NCBI GenBank assembly: GCA_949070545.1
Contig: CARTQV010000043.1
Span: 1 to 6,638 of the forward strand
Direction: 5' to 3'
DNA: 6,638 nucleotides
Source of the DNA: an uncultured Candidatus Saccharibacteria bacterium
Lineage (GTDB): Bacteria > Patescibacteriota > Saccharimonadia > Saccharimonadales > Saccharimonadaceae
Shown: positions 1-4,937 of the stretch, piece after piece
Layout of the letters: each line of letters starts with the position of its first letter
Numbering within the stretch: position 1 is the first letter of the stretch
Notes under the pieces: model-generated
Seen by the model: only the letters and a program-made list of their open reading frames with translations
The model's database searches: none
Told to the model about the DNA's origin: nothing
Translations under genes and position numbers: made by a program

Positions 1-483
1 TGGAAATCCAACGCTGGTGGAACTGGGCATGAGAGTTATGGTAATTATTATACGCCATCCACTATGACAGCAGGAGGAAGCACCTCCACGAACGGATCTT
101 CTCCTACTAGCATTTGTCCAAAAGGTTGGCGAGCACCCTCTGGGAGTACGTCTGGAGGAAGCGTACTAGATTATCAAGCCCTAATCAACGCATACGGTCT
201 AACAAATGATATCGCTATTAAAGTGCAGCAAGCACCTCTATACTTTGTAAAGGCTGGGCTAGTCCATTTTTCTCAATACACTGGTGGCAAATATGTCCTC
301 ACGCCATCCAAAGGAGTCGGAACGGACGGTTACTATGCGACAACGCATACTGGCAGCAACATGGCATTGGGTGCACTCAGCTTTAGTGATGCCACTATCA
401 GTGTTACAGATTTAGGTAGGGGTAGCAGCGGCATGGATTCATATTTCTCCGCAGGATATCCTCTTCGCTGTATTGCTCGATAA
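1..483 (+). CDS. FISUMP-domain surface protein, C-terminal part (5' end outside window)
   Basis: The reading frame is open from base 1, so the gene starts upstream; 160 residues are visible before TAA at 481-483. The fragment shows the layout of the Fibrobacter succinogenes major paralogous domain (FISUMP, TIGR02145-like). A Gly/Ser/Thr/Asn/Tyr-rich stretch leads into SICPKGWRAPSG (about residues 37-48), then YFVKAG (residues 81-86) and a variable segment with GYY, and it ends in GYPLRCIAR. An ATG at 64 is internal to the domain and is not taken as the start. In this family such domains sit at the C terminus of secreted or surface-anchored proteins whose molecular role is not established; surface location is inferred. 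A strong terminator follows, so this is the last gene of its transcript. The (Y)FV..G to RC.A. boundary is the same one found in the two fragments at 3186-3601, although the downstream DNA differs. The family call is fairly sure; the function is unknown. Confidence 0.8.
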   Translation, partial: WKSNAGGTGHESYGNYYTPSTMTAGGSTSTNGSSPTSICPKGWRAPSGSTSGGSVLDYQALINAYGLTNDIAIKVQQAPLYFVKAGLVHFSQYTGGKYVLTPSKGVGTDGYYATTHTGSNMALGALSFSDATISVTDLGRGSSGMDSYFSAGYPLRCIAR

Positions 484-502
484 ACTAGCGGCCCATACCT
501 GC

Positions 503-540
503 CTCGCCCCAATATATAAAATTGGGGCGAGTTTATTATT
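503..540 (+). terminator. Intrinsic terminator after the FISUMP gene
   Basis: A perfect 11-bp stem (503-513 pairing with 521-531, GC-rich at its base) encloses a 7-nt A/T loop and is followed by a T-rich tail, TTTATTATT, at 532-540. It starts 20 nt after the stop codon and ends before the next promoter. It therefore insulates the surface-protein gene from the downstream membrane-protein/ruvA unit. Confidence 0.88.
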
Positions 541-559
541 ACGCCACGCAAAGTTTCTA

Positions 560-568
560 TGCTATAAT
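560..568 (+). promoter_or_regulatory. Extended -10 promoter for the 589-1595 unit
   Basis: TGCTATAAT matches the extended -10 consensus (TG at 560-561, a perfect TATAAT at 563-568). No convincing -35 hexamer lies 16-18 bp upstream, as is usual for extended -10 promoters. A transcript would begin near 575, giving a leader of about 14 nt that contains the Shine-Dalgarno AAGGAGG (579-585) before the ATG at 589. Confidence 0.7.
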
Positions 569-588
569 AGATAATATTAAGGAGGTTT

Positions 589-1020
589 ATGAAACAGAAA
601 ATTATCTACGGAGTTTTATTCGGACTAACTTTTGGTATCACATGCCCAGCTTTCGCCTATGCCGACGAACCGGTTACCGCATCTGAAACCACGGATGCCG
701 AAACAATGTCCGATGAAGACGATGTGACGTCAAATTCCGAAGGCTCTCATGACTGTTTCACGGATGACAACGGTGAATATATCTGCACCACTCTCACCGA
801 AACCGAAATCGAAGAAGGCACTTCTGGCGAAGCCGAAGTCGTCTGTGCCGATCCGAACGAACCTGGCTGCAGCGAAGAAGAAACCCTCAAAGCCGAGGAA
901 GAAAGCGAGAAAGAAGCTGGCATTGCTGAAACTTGGCCAATGATCGTCTCCTTCGTCGCAATTGGCGCGACAGTACTCATAATAATCATCTGTAGCTTGC
1001 TCGGTCGTAGGAAGAAATGA
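589..1020 (+). CDS. Small acidic secreted protein with C-terminal membrane anchor
   Basis: This 143-residue protein is not recognised as a named family. It has a signal peptide (basic MKQK, hydrophobic core at residues 5-18, likely cleavage after AYA at 23-25). A strongly acidic Glu/Asp/Thr/Ser-rich region follows (26-113). It contains two closely spaced Cys pairs (C56/C66 and C86/C94) that could form disulfides outside the cell. A C-terminal transmembrane helix (about 117-138) ends in RRKK, giving a predicted type I topology with almost the whole mature chain outside. No LPXTG sorting motif is present. The start is well supported by AAGGAGG at 579-585 with 3 nt before ATG and by the promoter just upstream. 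Its TGA overlaps the ruvA ATG, so the two are probably translationally coupled. Function is unknown; the coupling may reflect compact packing and not a shared role. Confidence 0.82.
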   Translation: MKQKIIYGVLFGLTFGITCPAFAYADEPVTASETTDAETMSDEDDVTSNSEGSHDCFTDDNGEYICTTLTETEIEEGTSGEAEVVCADPNEPGCSEEETLKAEEESEKEAGIAETWPMIVSFVAIGATVLIIIICSLLGRRKK

Positions 1021-1595
1021 TCGCTCATCTCGTTGGCACTATCACCGAAAAATTACCTACGTCGGTCATTATCGACGTTCACGGCGTCGGTTACGAGGTC
1101 GTGGTTGCAACGCCCGACCTTGAACGTGTCAACCTAGGAGACGAGACGAAGTTTTATACTCATCATGCTATCCGCGACAACTCCGAAGATCTCTATGGCT
1201 TTTCCAGCCTCGCCGCAAAACGTCTTTTCGAGATGTTGATCTCTGTTAGTAGTGTCGGTCCGAAAGCCACCATGTCTATTCTCAGTCTCGGCAGTACTGA
1301 AGATGTCCGCAACGCCATCGCGAACACCGACTCGGCCTTCATTGCAAAAGCTGCCGGTGTCGGCAAGAAATCCGCCGAACGCATCATCGTTGACCTCCGT
1401 GACAAGGTTGGCGCTCCGAGTAGATATGGTACATCTGGAGAGTTACCGAGTTTGGCAAATACAACGAAGAACGACGAAGCTCTGGATGCCCTTATCGCAC
1501 TCGGTTTTCCATTGAAAGAAGCCTCCGCGGCGCTTGCCGAAGTTGACCCCAAACTTCCAGTCGAAGAGAGAATCAAGCTAGCCCTGAAAAATTAG
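1017..1595 (+). CDS. ruvA: Holliday junction branch migration protein RuvA
   Basis: RuvA binds four-way DNA junctions as a tetramer and loads the RuvB helicase, which drives branch migration during recombination and fork repair in the cytoplasm. The 192 residues are close to the family's usual ~200 and show all three domains. An N-terminal OB fold begins MIAHLVGTI and includes VHGVGYEV (21-28). Two helix-hairpin-helix motifs follow, SVSSVGPKATMSIL (76-89) and AAGVGKKSAERI (112-123). After a linker, the C-terminal RuvB-binding three-helix domain spans about 150-192 (DALIALGF, EASAAL). The ATG overlaps the upstream stop as ATGA (1017-1020), and AGGAAG at 1009-1014 can serve as RBS. The junction 'acidic pin' region reads IRDNSEDLYGF where many RuvAs have a RED triplet. 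Neither ruvB nor ruvC is in the window. Confidence 0.96.
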   Translation: MIAHLVGTITEKLPTSVIIDVHGVGYEVVVATPDLERVNLGDETKFYTHHAIRDNSEDLYGFSSLAAKRLFEMLISVSSVGPKATMSILSLGSTEDVRNAIANTDSAFIAKAAGVGKKSAERIIVDLRDKVGAPSRYGTSGELPSLANTTKNDEALDALIALGFPLKEASAALAEVDPKLPVEERIKLALKN

Positions 1596-1607
1596 CTAAT
1601 TTGAGTC

Positions 1608-1636
1608 TTCTCAAATCTGAAAAAGTATGATAAAAT
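1608..1636 (+). promoter_or_regulatory. Probable promoter for rplS-rnhB/yraN
   Basis: An extended -10, TGATAAAAT (1628-1636, with TAAAAT at 1631-1636), lies 17 bp downstream of a weak -35-like TTCTCA (1608-1613). It falls in the 72-nt gap between ruvA and rplS and would give a leader of about 25 nt carrying the weak Shine-Dalgarno AAAGG (1656-1660). The promoter is a prediction only; readthrough from ruvA is also possible because no strong terminator separates them. Confidence 0.5.
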
Positions 1637-1667
1637 AAATCCCAGTTGTAAGATAAAAGGTTAAAAT

Positions 1668-2138
1668 ATGAGTTTTATAAGTTTAAAGAAAATTGGTGAC
1701 GCCCAGAAAAAACCAGCCGTCGTCGACGTGCGCTCAGGCGACACGGTCCGCGTAACTCAAAAAATTAAAGAAGGCGAGAAATTCCGCTCTCAAGTCTTTG
1801 AAGGGGTCGTGATTCGCACCGACCGCAAAGGCTCACATACTTCACGTATCACCGTCCGCAAAGTGACTTCTGGAGTTGGTGTCGAGAAATCTTTCTTGAT
1901 TCATAACCCACTTGTCGAGAAAATCGAAGTCGTGCGTCGTGCAAAAGTTCGCCGCAAAAACTTGACCTACCTCCGCGAACGTTCTGGTAAATCTGCTCGT
2001 TTGACAAATAAGCCTTTCGACCGCAACGCTGTCAATAACCCGGAGCCAGCCGTAAAGGAAGTTGAGAAAGTCGCCAGCGAGAAGACAGCTGAAGAAGCTC
2101 CAGCAGCCGAAGTTACCGAAGAAAAGACGGAAGCATAG
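1668..2138 (+). CDS. rplS: 50S ribosomal protein bL19 with acidic C-terminal tail
   Basis: bL19 sits at the 30S-50S interface of the large ribosomal subunit. Residues 1-111 cover the whole family core: the VRSGDTVRV strand (21-29), FEGVVI (44-49), ITVRKVTSGVGVEKSF (61-76), HNPLVEKIEVVRRAKVRRKNL (79-99) and the closing YLRERSGKSARL (101-112). The protein has 156 residues, while E. coli bL19 has about 115. The extra roughly 45 residues form a low-complexity Glu/Ala/Lys/Val tail ending EEKTEA. ATG at 1668 has AAAGG 7 nt upstream. The next gene starts 2 nt after the stop, indicating an operon with rnhB-yraN, a common linkage in bacteria. Confidence 0.97.
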   Translation: MSFISLKKIGDAQKKPAVVDVRSGDTVRVTQKIKEGEKFRSQVFEGVVIRTDRKGSHTSRITVRKVTSGVGVEKSFLIHNPLVEKIEVVRRAKVRRKNLTYLRERSGKSARLTNKPFDRNAVNNPEPAVKEVEKVASEKTAEEAPAAEVTEEKTEA

Positions 2139-2140
2139 AC

Positions 2141-3160
2141 TTGCCCAACAAAAAAGTCATTCTTGGCATCGATGAAGTTGGTCGTGGCCCCTGGGCGGGG
2201 CCACTTGTCGTTGGCGCAGTCATCCTGGGTGAAGAATTCATAAAAACTCATGAAATCTATGCACAACTCACCGACTCAAAAAGACTATCAAAGAGAAAGC
2301 GCGAAGAGCTCAGTCCTATCATCCTGAATCAGGCTGCAGCCAGCGCCACCGGTTGGGTATCCGCCGCCGAGCTCGATCGTTATGGGCTCTCTGCTAGCTT
2401 AAAACTCGCCACCCGTCGCGCCGTTAAGCAAATCTTAGCGAAAAAATCCTATTTCTCCGAAGTTATCATCGATGGAACAGGGAACTTTCTCGAAAACACT
2501 CCACTCGAAAACCGTGTTACGTTGCTCAAAAAAGCCGATTCTCTCGTCAAAGAAGTTTCCGCCGCCTCAATCATCGCAAAAGTTGCCCGCGATGGCTATA
2601 TGACCGAGCTCTCGAAAAAATACCCTGAATATAGTTTTGAAAAACACGCTGGCTACGGCACTGCCGCCCATAAAGCCGCCCTCGAAAAATTTGGACTTTG
2701 TCCCGAACATCGCCAAAGTTTTCGCCCAATCAAAGAGATTATGGCAAAATCCCCAGAAAACCGCCCTAAAAATTGCTTAGAAAGCGATTTTGGCCACTCT
2801 ATTTCTACCGCGCCATCCAGTAGCCAAAAAGGTCAAACTGCCGAATTAGCCGTCGCTAACTACCTTAAAACGCAAAATCATCAAATCATCACCCATAATT
2901 TCAAGACAAAATCCTACGAAATTGACCTTATCTCCATTAGAGCTGATGCGATTTTCTTCACCGAAGTCAAATATAGTCAAAAAACGCATACCGAAGGTTC
3001 GCCCCTCGTTCGTATCACTCCTAAAAAACAGTCCCAAATGCAATTTGCGGCGCAAGCTTTTCTCAGCACACACTCCGAATATCGAAATCTCCAGCCCTTC
3101 CTTGCGGTCGCATCCGTCTCTGGGGCTAATTTTCAGGTTTGTAATTGGTTTGTTATTTAG
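2141..3160 (+). CDS. rnhB: Ribonuclease HII fused to a YraN (UPF0102) nuclease-like domain
   Basis: RNase HII cleaves RNA embedded in DNA, removing misincorporated ribonucleotides and primer remnants. Residues 1-200 form a complete type 2 RNase H. GIDEVGRGPWAGP carries acidic residues D11 and E12, TDSK follows at 44-47, and IIDGTGN (D111) and KADSLVKEVSAASIIAKVARD (D133) complete the acidic set. HAGYGT and CPEHRQSFRPI close the domain. After a linker rich in Ser, Pro and Asn (about 201-228), residues 229-339 match YraN/UPF0102, a predicted PD-(D/E)xK endonuclease-like fold: KGQTAE (E235), YEIDLI (E260, D262) and FTEVK (E275, K277). The two are separate adjacent genes in many bacteria; here there is no intervening stop. 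The start is taken as TTG at 2141, 2 nt after rplS, because DEVGRG follows within ten residues and no ATG or GTG lies nearby; GGAAG near 2129-2133 may act as RBS. Confidence 0.93.
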   Translation: MPNKKVILGIDEVGRGPWAGPLVVGAVILGEEFIKTHEIYAQLTDSKRLSKRKREELSPIILNQAAASATGWVSAAELDRYGLSASLKLATRRAVKQILAKKSYFSEVIIDGTGNFLENTPLENRVTLLKKADSLVKEVSAASIIAKVARDGYMTELSKKYPEYSFEKHAGYGTAAHKAALEKFGLCPEHRQSFRPIKEIMAKSPENRPKNCLESDFGHSISTAPSSSQKGQTAELAVANYLKTQNHQIITHNFKTKSYEIDLISIRADAIFFTEVKYSQKTHTEGSPLVRITPKKQSQMQFAAQAFLSTHSEYRNLQPFLAVASVSGANFQVCNWFVI

Positions 3161-3164
3161 CTCC

Positions 3165-3208
3165 CCCCTCCTCCTACTATAGACACTAACTAGCTAGGCA
3201 GCGGAGGG
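3165..3208 (+). repeat. Outer inverted repeat, left arm (44 bp, perfect)
   Basis: The reverse complement of these 44 bases is identical to 3579-3622. On the minus strand the arm encodes the end of the fragment (LRCLAS and TAG), then continues about 21 bp into non-coding DNA that is also identical in both copies. It begins 4 nt after the rnhB-yraN stop codon. Similarity beyond the arm is only loose, through C-rich sequence. Confidence 0.95.
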
Positions 3209-3389
3209 AGCGAGCGGTAGGATAACCGTTATAATTGTCAGATGGGTTGACACCACTACTATTGAAGACAAATCCATAAGCAACACCACTACTAAAGATA
3301 GCAAACGACGACCAATAGCCACTATCCATTCCGGCATTGTAGAAGGCTTTGGCATAACCAGAATAGACTCTCCCGCTGCGCACAAAGTA
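3186..3389 (-). pseudogene. FISUMP C-terminal fragment, minus-strand cassette
   Basis: Reading leftward from the centre, 67 codons run from YFVRSG to LRCLAS and TAG without frameshift or stop. The fragment contains the hallmarks of the end of a FISUMP domain: YFVRSG, an NAG turn, SGYWSSFA (compare the family's GYYWSST), AYGFVF, VNPSD and SLRCLAS. It lacks the upstream ICPKGWR half of the domain, a signal peptide, an RBS and a real start; the first GTG (3383-3381) is the Val of YFVRSG. Relative to the plus-strand partner, the ends match exactly while most interior residues differ. Because the frame is intact, a silent donor copy is more likely than a decayed gene, but expression cannot be judged from sequence. 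The fragment converges with rnhB-yraN. Confidence 0.72.
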
Positions 3390-3410
3390 GCTAGTTTGTG
3401 CGCAGCGGGA
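3371..3410. repeat. Central near-perfect palindrome (40 bp) at the FVRSG codons
   Basis: Bases 3371-3390 and 3391-3410 are complementary except for one G/G pair (3387 and 3394). The 15-bp core arms (3372-3386 and 3395-3409) are perfect and encode F-V-R-S-G outward in both directions. The inner 6 bp are TAGCTA. It marks the shared 5' edge of both cassettes. It could be a recombination joint, a binding site for a dimeric protein or a cruciform. It lacks a T-tract, so it is not a typical terminator. Confidence 0.93.
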
Positions 3411-3601
3411 ATCTCCACTTACCTCGCACTAAGCCTCTTCTAAACACTGGGCAGTATGGCCACTTATGGTCATCGTTTACTTTCCCTGGTTACGATTGGG
3501 CTTACAATTTTATCTTTGATTATGGTAGTGACAACAGCGTCAAACCGTCTGATGGCAATAGTCGCTACAACGCTTACCCCCTCCGCTGCCTAGCTAGTTA
3601 G
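3395..3601 (+). pseudogene. FISUMP C-terminal fragment, plus-strand cassette
   Basis: The fragment has 68 sense codons from FVRSG to LRCLAS and TAG, intact in frame. An in-frame TAG (3392-3394) lies immediately before the Phe codon, so it cannot be a readthrough product of anything upstream, and its GTG (3398) is an internal Val codon without RBS. Visible landmarks are FVRSG, an NTG turn, HLWSSF, AYNFIF, VKPSD and YPLRCLAS. Its variable interior is one residue longer than that of the minus-strand copy and differs through all three codon positions. It converges with folC. The assignment to FISUMP rests on the shared landmarks; the role as silent cassette is inference. Confidence 0.72.
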
Positions 3602-3622
3602 TGTCTATAGTAGGAGGAGGGG
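3579..3622 (-). repeat. Outer inverted repeat, right arm (44 bp, perfect)
   Basis: This is the reverse complement of 3165-3208. It covers the last codons of the plus-strand fragment, its TAG stop (3599-3601) and 21 bp of identical 3' DNA. It stops 7 nt short of the folC stop codon at 3630-3632. The G-rich outer end continues to 3628. Confidence 0.95.
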
Positions 3623-3629
3623 AGGGGGC

Positions 3630-4877
3630 TCAAAGACATTTCTTCACTTCAGCTGCCAAATAAAATGATCCTAGGACAATCAAGGGTTCCTTCGCCATAT
3701 TTGCACACTCCAGAGCAACTGGTATGAACCTTCTAAAATCTGCCTCCGCCTGAACCATAACTGCAGTCCCTTCCAACACCTTTGAAAACGCCCGCTCCAT
3801 CGCTTGAAGATCCGACTTCTTGAAATCGCCTGGACGCGTCAAAAATACTTCCGAAAACAGTCCGCTCTCCGTTAGAATCTTCGCCATCTCTTCAACCTTC
3901 TTATCACTTGCACAGCCAAACAACAATTTTCCTGTCATTTTGTCTTGTTTCAGGCGTTGCGCTACAGCTTTAATACTGCGCGGCGTATGTGCCACGTCGA
4001 TCAATAGGCAAGGAATATCAGGAAATTTCGCTAGATTCTCCAGTCTTTCAAACCGCCCTGGAAGTTGCACTTTTTTGAGAGCAGATTCTGCCTTTTGATG
4101 GCCAACACTCCCCAAAACTTTCTCCACTGCCCTTATCGCTGCCTCCTGATCATCAATCAAATAGCCATCATTTCTCCCCAAAAAATCAATTTCTACTCCG
4201 AGTTCTTGTGCCTTTTTCACCAACACCATCTCCACCTCATCCTCCTGAAAAACCGAGACTACTGAAACTCCAGCCTTCATAATCCCTGCCTTTTCCTGTG
4301 CAATCTCCACCAAACTATTTCCGAGAAAATCCGTATGTTCAAGCTCAATCGGTCCAAACACTACGCATTCTGGATGAATAATGTTCGTTGCGTCGAGCCT
4401 TCCACCCAACCCCACCTCGTAAACCACGAAATCCACCTTCGCTTCACGAAAACATAACATACCGAACATTGTCGAAAGTTCAAACCAAGTCACATTTACT
4501 CGCTCCAACTTTCCGGCCTCCAAAAGCTCCTCTACACCCGTTTTTAGCTCCCGAAATGCCGCTTCATAAATCGCCCTCGAAAAAGGTCCTGCCCCTGTCC
4601 CCACGCGCTCGACGTAATGCGAAACGTGCGGCGAAGCATAAACTCCCGTCGTATAATCTTCCGCACGCAAAATTGCTGCAATATTCGCCGCAATCGTCCC
4701 TTTACCTTTCGACCCCGTCACATGGAAACATGGACAAGCCCGTTCTGGATGACCAAACTTTTCTGCCAAAATCTGCATAGTCTTCAATTTGAACATTTCC
4801 CAATCAGGCTGTTTTTCAAAGTTTAAGAACTGCTCTAGCCAAGCATTCAACTCCACCAGATCCAAATCAACACGCAT
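3630..4877 (-). CDS. folC: Folylpolyglutamate synthase / dihydrofolate synthase family (FolC)
   Basis: FolC is a cytoplasmic Mur-ligase-type enzyme that uses ATP to add glutamate to folates, and in some bacteria also makes dihydrofolate from dihydropteroate. The 415 residues match the family length. VTGSKGKGT (53-61) is the P-loop, YASPHVSHYVERV (80-92) the folate-binding region, YEVGLGGRLDATN (153-165) the signature block, and EHTDFLGNS..EIAQEKAGIMK (180-201) contains the metal/carbamyl-lysine region. LPGRFE (272-277) and IDVAHTPRS (293-301) belong to the C-terminal glutamate-ligase domain. The last block has Thr where DVAHNP is common. ATG at 4877 is supported by AAGGAG about 7 nt upstream. 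It lies 60 nt downstream of ychF on the same strand, so cotranscription is plausible. Whether it has both activities cannot be told from sequence. Confidence 0.93.
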   Translation of the reverse strand: MRVDLDLVELNAWLEQFLNFEKQPDWEMFKLKTMQILAEKFGHPERACPCFHVTGSKGKGTIAANIAAILRAEDYTTGVYASPHVSHYVERVGTGAGPFSRAIYEAAFRELKTGVEELLEAGKLERVNVTWFELSTMFGMLCFREAKVDFVVYEVGLGGRLDATNIIHPECVVFGPIELEHTDFLGNSLVEIAQEKAGIMKAGVSVVSVFQEDEVEMVLVKKAQELGVEIDFLGRNDGYLIDDQEAAIRAVEKVLGSVGHQKAESALKKVQLPGRFERLENLAKFPDIPCLLIDVAHTPRSIKAVAQRLKQDKMTGKLLFGCASDKKVEEMAKILTESGLFSEVFLTRPGDFKKSDLQAMERAFSKVLEGTAVMVQAEADFRRFIPVALECANMAKEPLIVLGSFYLAAEVKKCL

Positions 4878-4937
4878 AGTCTCTCCTTATCTTATCGGTT
4901 CAAAAATGTATGCTGAACTTAGATCATCTCGCCACCC

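Larger units (their letters stand above)
3161..3629. other. Inverted pair of silent FISUMP 3'-end cassettes between convergent genes
   Basis: The whole 469-bp space between the stops of rnhB-yraN (3160) and folC (3630) is occupied by two FISUMP C-terminal coding fragments arranged head to head. In order it holds an outer repeat arm (3165-3208), a minus-strand fragment (3389 to 3186), a central palindrome (3371-3410), a plus-strand fragment (3395-3601) and the opposite outer arm (3579-3622). The fragments are identical at the DNA level only at their two ends and diverge between. Neither has a start codon, RBS or promoter. Seen directly: the repeats and intact frames. Inferred: they serve as silent donor or switchable cassettes for a FISUMP gene elsewhere. 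Relics of two truncated genes brought together by a past inversion are the main alternative. No recombinase gene is present in the window. Confidence 0.6.

Noticed and set aside
1599..1616. Hairpin ATTTGAG/CTCAAAT after ruvA as a terminator
   Set aside because: The stem is 7 bp, AT-rich and not followed by a T-tract; it is too weak to call and overlaps the predicted rplS promoter.
3194..3418. 74-codon minus-strand frame across the left cassette and palindrome
   Set aside because: It overlaps the FISUMP frame and lacks domain features or RBS; the FISUMP frame carries the YFVRSG, YWSS and RCLAS landmarks.
3186..3601. Template/variable repeat pair of a diversity-generating retroelement
   Set aside because: Differences between the two fragments occur at all bases and include a length change; they are not confined to adenine positions, and no reverse transcriptase is visible.
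3165..3622. Insertion sequence or MITE with 44-bp terminal inverted repeats
   Set aside because: The arms are FISUMP coding ends, there is no transposase, and no clear target-site duplication flanks them. A MITE-like move of the block cannot be fully excluded.
3165..3622. Fold-back amplification artefact (as in single-cell MDA)
   Set aside because: A fold-back would make the two halves identical throughout; here only the ends and centre match and the interiors encode different proteins.
4388..4780. 130-codon plus-strand frame opposite folC
   Set aside because: It is Pro/Arg/Lys-rich and antisense to a well-supported folC; it is a shadow frame.
4878..4937. Separate promoter for folC
   Set aside because: The only -10-like hexamer (TAAGAT on the minus strand) would start transcription inside the Shine-Dalgarno; cotranscription with ychF is simpler.
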